Part shown: positions 1 through 8,672 of the stretch, piece after piece | Layout: each line of letters starts with the position of its first letter | Numbering within the stretch: the stretch's first letter is position 1 | Source: Sulfuracidifex tepidarius | GTDB lineage: Archaea; Thermoproteota; Thermoprotei_A; Sulfolobales; Sulfolobaceae | Direction: 5' to 3' | DNA: 64,000 nucleotides | Assembly (NCBI RefSeq): GCF_008326425.1 | Contig: NZ_AP018929.1 | Location: forward strand, 2,308,875-2,372,874 | Program-made: the position numbers and the translations under genes | The notes under the pieces: generated by a model | What the model was told of the DNA's origin: nothing | What the model saw: the letters and a program-made list of their open reading frames with translations, nothing else | Database searches by the model: none

Positions 1-242
1 TTTCATCGTAATTCAAGTTATTTTTCTCGCCCACTAAGATAAAAGTAATGTCATTTCAGTTCTACTTTAGCTCTTCTTTTGAAACGTTCTTATTTCATTG
101 CAATTACAGTTAGTTTAGTTTTTCTTTATAGTTAAATATTAAGAATCAATGTCTATTGTACCAGAACTCTTTCTCAGGTCGAAGTTACAAGGAAGAAGCC
201 TCTAACATTCCTTAGGATACATAATAAATAGAGAAATATATA

Positions 243-252
243 GATATATATA
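243..252 (+). promoter_or_regulatory. TATA box of the MFS transporter gene
   Basis: An AT-only stretch (tatatataac) is centred about 28 nt upstream of the ATG at 276, the spacing expected for a leaderless Sulfolobales transcript. This supports 276 as the start, although a second in-frame ATG at 309 is also plausible. Confidence 0.45.
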
Positions 253-275
253 ACAATAAATAGAATATTTTCAAA

Positions 276-1742
276 ATGCTTAAATTCTATACGTTTCATA
301 TCGAGTTAATGAGACAAAATCCCTTCAAACCTTTAGACGAGACCAGACTGAACTTTTTCCACTTCAAGAATCTGTTCACTACTGGAATGGGCGTATTCAC
401 AGACGGGTACGATCTATCCTCCATAGGAATAGTGCTTGCAATAGTCTTGTCCTCTTATGGGATAAAACCGGGAAGTTCAACATACGTTTTTTACGACTCG
501 TTAGTTGCAGGATCTGCGTTGATAGGAGCGGCTGTTGGTTCAATAATCTTTGGTCAACTATCAAGAATGGGGAGAAAGAAGTTCTATGGAATAGATGTAG
601 CTTTAATGACTGTAGGTGCATTGCTACAAGCCTTCGCGCCTAATGCTCCTACGTTAATAGCTATCAGATTTCTCCTGGGTATGGGTGTTGGAGCTGACTA
701 CGTTCTGTCCCCTATGATAATGGCTGAACATACTAACGCTAAGGACAGAGGGAAGATAATTGCGTTAGGCTTCGGAATGTTCTGGGGATTCGGAGCTACA
801 GTCGCAGCTGCAATAGCTTTGGTACTGGGATACCTCCATGTTTCTCCCGACCTTACCTGGAGGATCGTACTCGCTGCAGGGGCCATTCCAGCGGCTTCAG
901 TCATCTACCTCAGAAGGAAGATACCAGAGACTGCAAGGTTCTTGGGCAGAATAGAAGGCAACGTTGAGAAGGTAAAGGAAGTCGTAAAGGAAGTCGCGAA
1001 GAGCGAGGTCTCAATAGACGCTGACTTGAAAGATAACAACGGATTCGGATATTACTTCAGGAAGAACCTTAGGGTATTCTTTGGAGCTATGTTCCTCTGG
1101 TTCCTGTTCGATATAGCTGCATACTCTTCGATCTTGTTCGGGCCAACAAGTATAGCGAAAGTCTTGGGTCTTACCCCGTCTCTGTTTCAGTTTATGACCG
1201 AATTCGCGTTCACAGTTCCCGGAGGAATACTTGCAATACTGCTCATAGACCGCGTTGGGAGGAAACCCATGCAAATAGCAGGATTCTTAGGAATGGCAGC
1301 GTTCCTCCTTGCCTTCAGCCTTTACCTCTCTTCAACCGGGACTTCTTATGATCTGAAGACTGGAGCACTAGTTATAGGTCCAGCCTTCTCTCCTCTCCTT
1401 GGAATATTGTTGTTCGGAATGTTTAACTTCATGGAACAAGCGGGTCCAGGCTCCATAAGTGCCTCAGGAATGTTGGGCGTTGAACTGGCCCCTACTAAGA
1501 TAAGGGGACAAGTACAATCCTTCACAGTTTCTGCAGGCAGAATAGGAGCATCATTCTCGTCTTTCGTCTTCCCCTCTCTCTTGGCGACATACGGACTGTC
1601 ATTCGCGATCACCTTCCTATCTGTGCTCATGTTCATAGCTGCAGCGGTTACGTTCTTCATGATTCCTGAGACTAAAGGTAAGCCTCTGGAAGTATCCTCA
1701 GGAGAAATAACGGAGATAGAACAAGGACAAAACAAGACATAA
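276..1742 (+). CDS. MFS transporter, phosphate/sugar-type
   Basis: A polytopic major facilitator superfamily secondary transporter of 488 residues, about 12 membrane segments, in the cytoplasmic membrane. Visible signatures are the loop 2-3 motif around residues 93-103 ([13 protein letters not shown]), the arginine-rich start of TM4 ([12 protein letters not shown]) and the second-half repeat DRVGRKP. The N-terminal TDGYDL motif before TM1 resembles the phosphate:proton symporter (PHS) and sugar porter branches, so phosphate, an organic acid or a sugar is possible; the substrate cannot be read. It stands alone with its own TATA box. An in-frame ATG at 309 gives a protein 11 residues shorter and is the main alternative start. 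Confidence 0.85.
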   Translation: MLKFYTFHIELMRQNPFKPLDETRLNFFHFKNLFTTGMGVFTDGYDLSSIGIVLAIVLSSYGIKPGSSTYVFYDSLVAGSALIGAAVGSIIFGQLSRMGRKKFYGIDVALMTVGALLQAFAPNAPTLIAIRFLLGMGVGADYVLSPMIMAEHTNAKDRGKIIALGFGMFWGFGATVAAAIALVLGYLHVSPDLTWRIVLAAGAIPAASVIYLRRKIPETARFLGRIEGNVEKVKEVVKEVAKSEVSIDADLKDNNGFGYYFRKNLRVFFGAMFLWFLFDIAAYSSILFGPTSIAKVLGLTPSLFQFMTEFAFTVPGGILAILLIDRVGRKPMQIAGFLGMAAFLLAFSLYLSSTGTSYDLKTGALVIGPAFSPLLGILLFGMFNFMEQAGPGSISASGMLGVELAPTKIRGQVQSFTVSAGRIGASFSSFVFPSLLATYGLSFAITFLSVLMFIAAAVTFFMIPETKGKPLEVSSGEITEIEQGQNKT

Positions 1743-1747
1743 AAGAA

Positions 1748-1770
1748 GTTTTTCCTCTTCTCTTATTTTT
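1748..1770 (+). terminator. T-rich terminator after MFS gene
   Basis: Two runs of five T residues, separated by a C/T-rich spacer, lie within 30 nt of the transporter stop codon. Oligo-T tracts are the usual intrinsic termination signal in Sulfolobales. No stable hairpin is seen. Confidence 0.4.
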
Positions 1771-1858
1771 ACCTTTAACTTATAACTTCTTTTTAGAATT
1801 TCTATAATATTTTTGATATCAGATCATAACTTCTTATTTAGAGCTCTTCAGATTATTT

Positions 1859-2290
1859 TTATATTCCCTTCTTGCGGTCGAAAGCCATCTTCAAGATCTG
1901 TCTAACGTTCTCATATGTATCTAGTTGGTCAATCTCTTGATAAGAGAACCACTTCCCCTCAGACAGCTCCCCTCCTATCCTTTTGACGAGAAATATCATG
2001 TCATAGTGGAGATGAGTGACGTCTGGGTAATTCACGGTTTCCATGGAAATGGTAATTGGTAACGGTTCCGGAGAAACTAAAGGGTCATTGGTTTCGAACT
2101 TATCGCCTATAACGTTCACCCTTAATCCAGTCTCCTCCAGGAACTCCCTCTCAGCTGCTTCATGAGGGGTCTCGTTCTCCTCTACATGTCCTCCTGGATA
2201 TAACCATTTTCCAAGCTTCTTGTGTTTTATGAGCAGAACCTTATCGTCTTCTATAAGTATACCTCCAGCTACAATACATTTCTTTACCAT
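1859..2290 (-). CDS. Nudix hydrolase
   Basis: A 143-residue Nudix-fold pyrophosphohydrolase that hydrolyses a nucleoside diphosphate linked to another moiety. The Nudix box is intact: G34, E40, R48-E49, E52-E53 and G55 match GX5EX7REUXEEXGU, which binds the catalytic Mg2+ or Mn2+. The N-terminal part starts directly with the first beta strand, so this is a single-domain enzyme, and the segment just before the box (KLGKWLYPGG) is close to the MutT/NUDT family. The substrate is not predictable; sanitation of oxidised or noncanonical nucleotides is one option. It is divergent from the next gene at 2519 and lies alone. Confidence 0.88.
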   Translation of the reverse strand: MVKKCIVAGGILIEDDKVLLIKHKKLGKWLYPGGHVEENETPHEAAEREFLEETGLRVNVIGDKFETNDPLVSPEPLPITISMETVNYPDVTHLHYDMIFLVKRIGGELSEGKWFSYQEIDQLDTYENVRQILKMAFDRKKGI

Positions 2291-2485
2291 GAGATGTGTA
2301 AAAGAGAAAGCTAGAAATAAGCGTTGTGCCTCACTCCTTTCATTAGGTTACTTTTCTAGGATTTTCTTAGCAATTTTTGAGAAAAAATGGCTTCAATAAG
2401 AATTCGCTCGTGAACTGCGAAAACTTCACCTATTTTTTACGAAATCGAAGATAGAGATTATCAATCATTTTCACTTCCTTAAAGT

Positions 2486-2496
2486 TAAATATTTAA
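2486..2496 (+). promoter_or_regulatory. TATA box for the FAH-family gene
   Basis: The sequence taaatatttaa is centred about 28 nt upstream of the GTG at 2519. Because an ATG two bases earlier is followed at once by TGA, this spacing is the main support for the GTG start. Confidence 0.5.
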
Positions 2497-2518
2497 CTTC
2501 TGCTTTACCCCTACTCAT

Positions 2519-3397
2519 GTGAAAATAGGTTACGCCATACTTGACGAAGGAAAAGGAGTCGTACTTTTGAAAGATGGAAAGGTATACCAGCCTGAGAATG
2601 AAGCTTTTTCATGCGTTTTTCAAGACACCTCAAAGGTGATCTCAGGATTCGAGGAGGTTAAGTCACTTAAAATGAAGGAGGTAAGGGTGAAGAAATTCCT
2701 TCCTCCGGTATATCCAGAGAAGATATTTCTCCCAGCGGTTAACTTCAGATCTCACTCTAAGGAGTCCTCCATGGCTCCTCCAAGCGAACCGTACTTCTTC
2801 ACGAAGTTCAGGAACGCCTTGATCGGAATAGGAGATCCCATAGTTATCCCCCATTACCTCAAGAAAGTAGATTATGAAGGGGAGATAGGCATAGTCATAG
2901 GAAGGAAATGTAAGGATGTTGAAAAGCATGACGCTATGGAATGCGTCTTCGGGTTCACGGTAGTGAACGACGTCAGCTTCAGGGATTATCAGTTCCCCGG
3001 TATTCCGCATTACGGTCTGAACTGGGTGAAAGGGAAGGGACTGGACAAGGGACTCCCAGTAGGTCCTTGGGTAGTCTCCCTTGACGAGGTTAACGTTGAC
3101 AGCCTGAGGATAATCACCAAGGTGAACGGAAGGAAAGTGCAAGACGGAGGGATAGAGGACATGATATTCGATATACCTTCTTTGATATCCTACTTGAGCA
3201 AGGGGATCACATTACTCCCAGGGGATCTAATCACTACAGGTACTCCAGCAGGTGTAGGAGAGTTCGGAGAGAAGAACTACCTCAAGGACGGGGATGTAGT
3301 TTCAGTTGAGGTACCACAAGTAGGTTTGTTGTGGAATATAGTAAAGGAAGATAAGGGAAAGGGGAAAGGGGAAGGAGGAGCTTCTAGTAATATTTAG
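2519..3397 (+). CDS. Fumarylacetoacetate hydrolase-family protein
   Basis: A 292-residue member of the FAH superfamily, whose enzymes hydrolyse, decarboxylate or isomerise C-C bonds in acylpyruvates and 2-oxo acids. The metal site is intact (E120 and E122 in YEGEIGIVIG, D151 in VNDVSFRD), and the catalytic lid pair H79/E82 is present in NFRSHSKE. It resembles the FAHD1/HpcE-like branch rather than the sugar 2-keto-3-deoxyarabinonate dehydratase of Sulfolobus. GTG start at 2519. The C-terminus ends in a low-complexity Lys/Gly/Glu tail encoded by a purine run near 3350-3380. Its 3' end overlaps the convergent gene at 3384 by 14 bp. Confidence 0.85.
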   Translation: MKIGYAILDEGKGVVLLKDGKVYQPENEAFSCVFQDTSKVISGFEEVKSLKMKEVRVKKFLPPVYPEKIFLPAVNFRSHSKESSMAPPSEPYFFTKFRNALIGIGDPIVIPHYLKKVDYEGEIGIVIGRKCKDVEKHDAMECVFGFTVVNDVSFRDYQFPGIPHYGLNWVKGKGLDKGLPVGPWVVSLDEVNVDSLRIITKVNGRKVQDGGIEDMIFDIPSLISYLSKGITLLPGDLITTGTPAGVGEFGEKNYLKDGDVVSVEVPQVGLLWNIVKEDKGKGKGEGGASSNI

Positions 3398-3956
3398 AGT
3401 AGAGTTTAAAGTACTCTGAGAACCCCTCTAACATTCTCTTTTCATAATACAAAGATATCAAAACGGTAGCTGTGGATAAACCAGCGAAAAACATTGAAAT
3501 TGCGGGAAACATTAAAACGAACAGAAGAAGGCTAACTGTAGTCAGAAACATTGATGAGGAAGAAGAAACCAGTGTGTAGTAATAGCTATTCTCGAAGTTC
3601 CTCATCAGAAATCCTATTCTCCTTTCGACGTTCATAAGAGAGGATAAGCTACCTAACCTCTTCCTCAACTTTGGCCAACGTTTCTCGAGCTCCTTCATGA
3701 AGACATCTCCGTCTATTTTCATACTTGCCCCGATTATTGACTCCTCAATTAGGGAGGAAGCCTCCTCAGACGAGAGAAAGCTTATTAAGCTCTTGAACGT
3801 GAGGAAGACCAGTTTATCTTCCAATTTTTCATTTTCCTCCCTTATTGAGGTTAACCTTTTCCTTACGTAATAAAGGAAAATTGATGAAACTATAGTGAGA
3901 AATGTAGGGATCAGCAGAAACATGAAATCGGGACTATTCATTAACCAAATCTTCAT
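3384..3956 (-). CDS. Membrane protein of unknown function, 190 aa
   Basis: I do not recognise this protein. One hydrophobic segment lies near residues 11-30, a charged central region with a short coiled-coil-like stretch (residues 35-50) follows, then two more membrane segments near 131-150 and 152-170, and a basic/aromatic C-terminus. The pattern suggests an inner membrane protein with a soluble helical domain of about 90 residues. It lies downstream of, and overlaps by 23 bp, a winged-helix regulator gene (3934-4224), so the two are probably co-transcribed. A start five codons later (Met6) is possible. Its 3' end overlaps the FAH gene on the other strand. Confidence 0.7.
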   Translation of the reverse strand: MKIWLMNSPDFMFLLIPTFLTIVSSIFLYYVRKRLTSIREENEKLEDKLVFLTFKSLISFLSSEEASSLIEESIIGASMKIDGDVFMKELEKRWPKLRKRLGSLSSLMNVERRIGFLMRNFENSYYYTLVSSSSSMFLTTVSLLLFVLMFPAISMFFAGLSTATVLISLYYEKRMLEGFSEYFKLYSKYY

Positions 3957-4224
3957 TTATAGAGTTTAAAAGTGTTACCAATTCAGTTTCTAGAGATCTT
4001 ATTTTCCGTAAGTTTTCAAGCAGTCTCTTACCTTTGCTGGTTATCCTATACTCTCCGTCCTTTTCCTCAACAAGACCATTGCTTATCATCATATTGACGT
4101 ATTTTTTTGTTAAAGTGAAGCTTAAATTGGCATTCTTCATAAGGGAGGAGGTCTTGTTGTAACCCTTGTCTATTACCTCTAATATATCACCAACTATCTC
4201 CGCATTTGATCTCTTAACTCTCAT
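3934..4224 (-). CDS. Sso10a-type winged-helix DNA-binding protein
   Basis: A 96-residue protein with the HTH_45/Sso10a pattern: a winged helix (residues about 8-65, with the recognition stretch SFTLTKKYVNMM and the wing EEKDGEYRIT) followed by a C-terminal helix (residues 65-90) that in this family forms an antiparallel coiled-coil dimer. Family members are abundant small chromatin-associated or regulatory proteins in Sulfolobales. It is the promoter-proximal gene of a pair with the membrane protein at 3384-3956, overlapping it by 23 bp. A TATA-like tttaaa lies about 33 nt upstream on the minus strand. Regulation of its own operon is an inference. Confidence 0.75.
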   Translation of the reverse strand: MRVKRSNAEIVGDILEVIDKGYNKTSSLMKNANLSFTLTKKYVNMMISNGLVEEKDGEYRITSKGKRLLENLRKIRSLETELVTLLNSINEDLVNE

Positions 4225-4411
4225 TATTATCTTATTGAATATGTGAGTTTGTCTTTTTAAATCTTTTCTATATACGCTTTAGAATTAAGAGATTAATTTC
4301 TCCTGCGATTTTTAATCAGATAGAAAAGAAATATAATACATATATATAACCTATATATCTATATTCATTAAAACTTCAAATTAATTATAAAAATTGAAGA
4401 TTTACGAGTTC

Positions 4412-5065
4412 TTACTGCTGGCCTGACTCTCCTTGATTCTTTGGCTGAGCGTTTTCTTCCTGCTGTTTTTTCTTTTGTTCCTCACTCGCGTAAAGCTTGT
4501 CGAGGACTAGCTTAAGCTTCTCAGCGTCCTTTTCTCCGCGGTATCTTGAAACTAGCTTCATGAGGATTTCAAGTTCCCTCTTCGAAGGTTTACCTTCCAA
4601 AAGTGGAACTAACTTCGACAGGAAGTCTCTATTTATTGCGTCCACTATGTCAAGGTATTCTGGCACAGTCAAAGACGGAGAGCTCTTCAACAAGCTTAAA
4701 ATGGAGTTGGAAATCAGGATTGAGACTTCCTTCACCGAGTTAAGGATAGCCTCAGCTTTGTCCTTGTCCTGATTCTTGGACAGTTCCTTTAACTCCTCCA
4801 GCTTCTCAGCTAACTTGTACTTCTGAAGCTCGAGAGCTATCATGGATTCCCTGATATCCTTTGACGCTACATAACGTATCTCATTGCCGTCCCTGAGAAT
4901 GTTGACACTTCCGTCGAAATAGAGGTCTTCTAGAACATGAGACAGTGTTTCCTTGCTCATCACCAAGTTCATGCTCTGGAAGAGGTCGTCCTTATCTATC
5001 CCTGCAGGACCTCCTTGGGCTATACTCATGACAACAATTCTATGTTTCTTATCGAGAAATTCCAT
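4412..5065 (-). CDS. Winged-helix-like protein with helical C-terminus
   Basis: A 217-residue protein that I do not recognise by family. The first 70 residues have the alternation and the Gly/Asp turn of a winged helix (segment YFDGSVNILRDGNEIRYVA looks like a wing). Residues about 75-190 are strongly helical and charged, rich in Leu/Lys/Glu, with likely coiled coils. The last 25 residues are a disordered Gln/Lys/Glu tail. No membrane segment. It is divergent from the phosphomevalonate kinase gene with only 36 bp between start codons, and its TATA box abuts that gene's start. A DNA-binding or chromatin role is a guess. Confidence 0.75.
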   Translation of the reverse strand: MEFLDKKHRIVVMSIAQGGPAGIDKDDLFQSMNLVMSKETLSHVLEDLYFDGSVNILRDGNEIRYVASKDIRESMIALELQKYKLAEKLEELKELSKNQDKDKAEAILNSVKEVSILISNSILSLLKSSPSLTVPEYLDIVDAINRDFLSKLVPLLEGKPSKRELEILMKLVSRYRGEKDAEKLKLVLDKLYASEEQKKKQQEENAQPKNQGESGQQ

Positions 5066-5067
5066 CG

Positions 5068-5096
5068 CTTAATTATTAAGGACACTACTTAAATTA
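5068..5096. promoter_or_regulatory. Back-to-back divergent promoters in a 36-bp spacer
   Basis: The plus-strand TATA (cttaattatta, 5068-5078) lies about 28 nt from the GTG at 5102 and abuts the minus-strand start codon. The minus-strand TATA (5087-5096, reverse complement of acttaaatta) lies about 26 nt from the ATG at 5065 and abuts the plus-strand start. Both transcripts would be leaderless. Confidence 0.5.
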
Positions 5097-5101
5097 TTGT
5101 C

Positions 5102-6064
5102 GTGAGATCGTTTTCATTTTCTTCCCCAGGGAAGGTGCTCTGGATAGGGAGTTACACAGTAGTCTTTGGGGGAATTTCCCATTCAGTGGCTATAGACAGG
5201 AGGGTGAGGTGTACCTTAACGGAAGGTAAAAAGAACGTGTTCGATACGTCATACGGTAAGTTCAGAGAAGGAGAGAACCCTGTCATAGACTCTGTTCTGT
5301 CAGTGGTGAGAGAACACTTAGGAGATGTGAAAGGAGTTCAAGTTAGTCTGAAAAACGACGAAGACTTCTCTTTCATGGGAAGAAAGACAGGACTGGGAAG
5401 CTCATCAGCGTCTACAGTTTCCTTAACCGGATGTCTTTACTACTACATGAGAGAGAGGATCGATCTGGATGAGATACACTTCCTCTCCCAGAAGGCAAAT
5501 TACGTCAGACAGGGAGGAATAGGTAGCGGGTTCGACATAGCTACTGCAGTGTACGGTAGCGTGAAGTACAGGAGGTTCACCACCCCTGACTCAAGGGATT
5601 GGAATGTAGAGAAGGTAGAGTTTCCCACGGGTTACGAGATACTTCTGGGGTTCACGGGCAGGAGCGCTGACACGGTGAACTTAGTTAGGGAGTTCAGTAA
5701 GGCAAAAGACACTGACTACTTCAGGGAGTCATTCCGAGAAATAGAGAAAGAAAACGAGATGGCAGTGAAGTATCTAGAGAAGGGAGACCTCATAAGCGCT
5801 ATACCTCACGTGAAGATGGCTAGGACTGAACTGAACTTGCTCGCGGAAAAGGTGGGAGTGAAACTGGAGAGTCAACAGGAAAGAAAGATCCTTCGCGAAA
5901 CGGAGAAGAGAGGGGCTTTGATAGCTTTCTCCCCTGGGGCTGGAGGAGGCGACTCTCTCCTGGCTATAGGAAAGGAAATGGAACAAGTGAAGTCTTTCTG
6001 GGAGAGCGTCGGGATCAAGGTTATAAAAGTGAAAGAAGATAGGGGACTGACTAAGGATGCTTGA
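5102..6064 (+). CDS. Phosphomevalonate kinase
   Basis: A GHMP-superfamily kinase of 320 residues that phosphorylates 5-phosphomevalonate to the diphosphate in the classical mevalonate route to archaeal isoprenoid lipids. The phosphate-binding loop is GLGSSSAST at residues 97-105, the active-site region QGGIGSGFDIAT at 137-148 contains the probable catalytic Asp145, and the third GHMP motif is GAGGGDSLLAIG near residue 285. The assignment as phosphomevalonate rather than mevalonate kinase rests on the sequence style and on the immediate downstream partner, diphosphomevalonate decarboxylase, which overlaps its 3' end by 8 bp. Start is GTG at 5102. Confidence 0.85.
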   Translation: MRSFSFSSPGKVLWIGSYTVVFGGISHSVAIDRRVRCTLTEGKKNVFDTSYGKFREGENPVIDSVLSVVREHLGDVKGVQVSLKNDEDFSFMGRKTGLGSSSASTVSLTGCLYYYMRERIDLDEIHFLSQKANYVRQGGIGSGFDIATAVYGSVKYRRFTTPDSRDWNVEKVEFPTGYEILLGFTGRSADTVNLVREFSKAKDTDYFRESFREIEKENEMAVKYLEKGDLISAIPHVKMARTELNLLAEKVGVKLESQQERKILRETEKRGALIAFSPGAGGGDSLLAIGKEMEQVKSFWESVGIKVIKVKEDRGLTKDA

Positions 6065-7049
6065 AGGAGAGGCTGAAGCACCTTCCAACATAGCCATAGT
6101 GAAATATTGGGGGAAGAGGAACTCAGCACTTAACTTACCCCTAAACGATTCCCTATCCATTTCCTTGGAGGCGTTAAAGGTAAGAAGCAAGGTAGTCTTC
6201 GATCCCGAGTTAAGCAAGGACAAAGTGAGAGTTAACGGAGTTAAGCTATCCGACGAGGAAGTTAAGTCCTATGCTTCAAGAGTCTTGGACAGAATGAGAG
6301 AAATCTCTGGAAAGAGTATATATGCCGTAGTGGATTCGTGGTCTAACTTCCCTTCCTCTGCTGGGTTAGCCTCATCTGCGGCTGGTATAGCTGCTCTTAC
6401 CTTAGCTTCATCAGACGCCCTAGGGCTTAAAATGGATCCCAAGGAATTGTCTAAGATAGCTAGACTTGGATCTGGTAGCGCATGCAGGAGCGTTTACGGC
6501 GGTTTTGTCATATGGCACTCTGGTGCCAGGGACGACGGTGAGGACTCCTTCTGCGAACAAATTTTCACTCACGACCATTGGAGAGATCTAGTAGACTTGA
6601 TACCTATCTTCACCGACGAGAAGAAACGCATTTCATCCAGAAAGGGGATGAGTGTCTCGGTAGAAACATCAAATCTAATGAAATGTAGATTGGAGTTCGT
6701 TAGGGAAACTTTACCTTCTGTATTAGATTCGATCAGAAATAGAGATGCTAAGAAGTTCTTTGAGATGACGATCAGGCACAGCAACAGCATGCATGCGATC
6801 ATGATGGACTCCTTCCCTCCTCTGATCTACTTGAACGCAATGTCTTTGAAGGTAATTGATAGCTTTGGGGACGGAAAGATAGCTGGATATACCTTCGATG
6901 CAGGTCCGAATCCTCACGTTTTCACGTTAAGAAAGGACGCAGAAAGCGTAGAGAAGACGTTGATTGAGCTGGGAGCTACCAAAGTAATTAAGTCTGACAT
7001 ATCCGCTGGACCGAGAGTAGGGAAAAAGGGAGTGGACGAGAATAATTGA
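6057..7049 (+). CDS. mvaD: Diphosphomevalonate decarboxylase
   Basis: A 330-residue GHMP-fold enzyme that converts diphosphomevalonate, with ATP, to isopentenyl diphosphate and CO2. Recognition is firm: the N-terminal NIAIVKYWGKR at residues 11-21, the phosphate loop PSSAGLASSAAG at 99-110, the family signature LGSGSACRSVYGG at 137-149 with the active-site Arg, and FDAGPN near the C-terminus with the catalytic Asp. Length matches the eukaryotic-type enzyme. It overlaps the phosphomevalonate kinase gene by 8 bp, a translationally coupled pair. Together they provide the ATP-dependent last steps of the classical mevalonate pathway, which Sulfolobales retain while most archaea use another route. 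Confidence 0.93.
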   Translation: MLEGEAEAPSNIAIVKYWGKRNSALNLPLNDSLSISLEALKVRSKVVFDPELSKDKVRVNGVKLSDEEVKSYASRVLDRMREISGKSIYAVVDSWSNFPSSAGLASSAAGIAALTLASSDALGLKMDPKELSKIARLGSGSACRSVYGGFVIWHSGARDDGEDSFCEQIFTHDHWRDLVDLIPIFTDEKKRISSRKGMSVSVETSNLMKCRLEFVRETLPSVLDSIRNRDAKKFFEMTIRHSNSMHAIMMDSFPPLIYLNAMSLKVIDSFGDGKIAGYTFDAGPNPHVFTLRKDAESVEKTLIELGATKVIKSDISAGPRVGKKGVDENN

Positions 7050-7385
7050 TAATTGAAAGAAGTAACAGTCTAAATTTAATTTTGAGTTTCATAGACCACA
7101 AATCGGAGATTGTTCAGTTCATGTAACTTTTTCTCTTATTTTCTCTTATAAATAGAAAATATTTCAGGTTACATTCAAACTGATCCGTCAAGCCCAATCC
7201 TCTGATATATGAGAAAGTGGTAAATCCCGATTCACCTTCAGAGACTTATGAAGCGTGAACAGAATCAAGAGGAGATCAGTTAGCATTTCAACGTCAAGGA
7301 TAGGGCAGTTTAAAATCACATGATGATAACATGGCAGTTTTAATATCCATATTCATTTTTAAGACAACAAGAGTCAAACTCTCGA
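7050..7385. other. Intergenic region, 336 bp
   Basis: Between two plus-strand genes. Pyrimidine-rich T tracts at about 7128-7150 probably terminate the mevalonate operon. The only other feature seen is the TATA box of the next gene at 7356-7363. An ATGATGA at 7320 resembles a box C but no box D is found near it. Confidence 0.5.
7356..7363 (+). promoter_or_regulatory. TATA box of the GS-like gene
   Basis: The sequence tttttaag is centred about 26 nt upstream of the ATG at 7386, the normal distance for a leaderless transcript. It drives the GS-like/alcohol dehydrogenase pair. Confidence 0.5.
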
Positions 7386-8672
7386 ATGGTGTCAAACTTG
7401 TCTAGAGGAGACGTTTTAGATCAGTTAAAGAGCGGCAACATAGATTACATCAGAGTTGAGTTCATAGACGTCTTGGGAAACACTAGGGCTAGGTCGTTGA
7501 GGAGGGCCGAATTCGAGGAAATATCTAATGGATTGAAGGGGGTTCTCTTTCCTGAGAGCTTGCTCCTTCTAGATTATCAGGATAGGCCCATAAGGTCAAA
7601 ATACGATGACATAGTTGCAATTCCAGACCTAAGCACCTTCGTGTTAATACCTTATCTGGAGAGAACAGCCAGAGTTCTATCTTTCATAAACATGCCTGAC
7701 GGAAGTTCATCACCTTTCTGCACGAGAACAATACTCAAAAAGGCAACTGAAGCTTTAGAGGAATTAGGATACAAGCTACAGGTAGCGTTTGAGCCTACGT
7801 TCTACCTTCTGAAAGAAAATACCATGGAGCCCGCTGACGTGGCAAAGGCCTTCTCTCCCGAAGGGTTAATGGAGGAACAGAACTTCCTCAGAAACATGAT
7901 AAAGAACTTGGAGAGCGTAGGCGTCCAAGTAGAGCTTATAAACAAACACTACGGTCCAGGGCAATACGAGGTGTCTTTCGCTAAAGGAGATGCTATGGAG
8001 GCTTCGGATTCCCTAATAGCGGCTAGGGAGGTCATAAGGGACACTACCAGAATTTTCCATATGTATTCTACTTTCATGCCCAAGCCTTTCAAAGAACACC
8101 CAGGGAGTAGTATGGATGTTTACTTCTCCCTTACTTCCCTAGACGGTAAGGACGTGCTCTACGACGGCAATGACAAGAACGGCTTCAGTTCCACAGCTTA
8201 CTCCTTCCTCGGAGGGATAATGGAACACCTGCCTTCAATCATGGCTTTCGCTGCACCTACTGTAAACTCTTACAAGAGATTCAGAGAAGTGTTCACTCCT
8301 AGTGTCCCGGGTGTGGGTAACGAAAGGCACTTCATGATAAGAATACCAAGTAACTTCAGGGAGTCGAGAAGCCTGGAGTTCCGTCTAGCAGACCCATTGA
8401 CTAACTCATATTTGTTCCTTGCATCGTTGATTTATGCAGGGATAGACGGTCTTAAGAGGGGACTTACGGTGGAGGTCAACACGTACACTAATCAGTTGCC
8501 TTCCACGTTGGGTGAATCGCTAAACAAGCTTGAAAACGACAGTTACATGATGTACTCTTTGGGACAGGAGATCCACAGTGCGTACTTGGAACTCAAGAAC
8601 TCAGAAATAGAGACATATGAAAGGGAGATAACTCCTTGGGAACACAACACATACCTTAAGGCTGGATGGTAA
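7386..8672 (+). CDS. Glutamine synthetase-like protein with altered metal ligands
   Basis: A 428-residue protein of the glutamine synthetase I/GlnA-like superfamily with both the beta-grasp N-domain and the catalytic C-domain. Conserved parts include GPGQYEVSF (190-198, Glu195), NSYKRF (294-299) and LEFRLADP (330-337, Glu331, Arg333). Several canonical ligands are changed: the usual EPEF is EPTF (Thr138), the usual acidic residue before GPGQ is Lys187/His188, and the usual GSGMHxH is GSSMDVY (Asp244, Tyr246). By family logic the n1 metal site is largely lost and n2 has His to Asp. It may ligate another amine or lack activity. The gene overlaps an alcohol dehydrogenase. Confidence 0.8.
   Translation: MVSNLSRGDVLDQLKSGNIDYIRVEFIDVLGNTRARSLRRAEFEEISNGLKGVLFPESLLLLDYQDRPIRSKYDDIVAIPDLSTFVLIPYLERTARVLSFINMPDGSSSPFCTRTILKKATEALEELGYKLQVAFEPTFYLLKENTMEPADVAKAFSPEGLMEEQNFLRNMIKNLESVGVQVELINKHYGPGQYEVSFAKGDAMEASDSLIAAREVIRDTTRIFHMYSTFMPKPFKEHPGSSMDVYFSLTSLDGKDVLYDGNDKNGFSSTAYSFLGGIMEHLPSIMAFAAPTVNSYKRFREVFTPSVPGVGNERHFMIRIPSNFRESRSLEFRLADPLTNSYLFLASLIYAGIDGLKRGLTVEVNTYTNQLPSTLGESLNKLENDSYMMYSLGQEIHSAYLELKNSEIETYEREITPWEHNTYLKAGW

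Noticed and set aside
1346-1735. Long open frame antisense to the MFS transporter
   Set aside because: It mirrors the membrane-protein codons of the real gene and has no recognisable motif or promoter.
2663-3142. 159-codon frame antisense to the FAH gene
   Set aside because: Composition is that of a shadow (Tyr/His-rich, no family), and the plus strand carries an intact catalytic motif set.
5774-6223. 149-codon frame antisense across the mevalonate pair
   Set aside because: Ser/Phe-rich shadow of two confidently recognised genes.
7320-7326. ATGATGA resembling box C of a C/D RNA
   Set aside because: No box D (CTGA) at the expected distance and the nearby sequence is the promoter of the GS-like gene.
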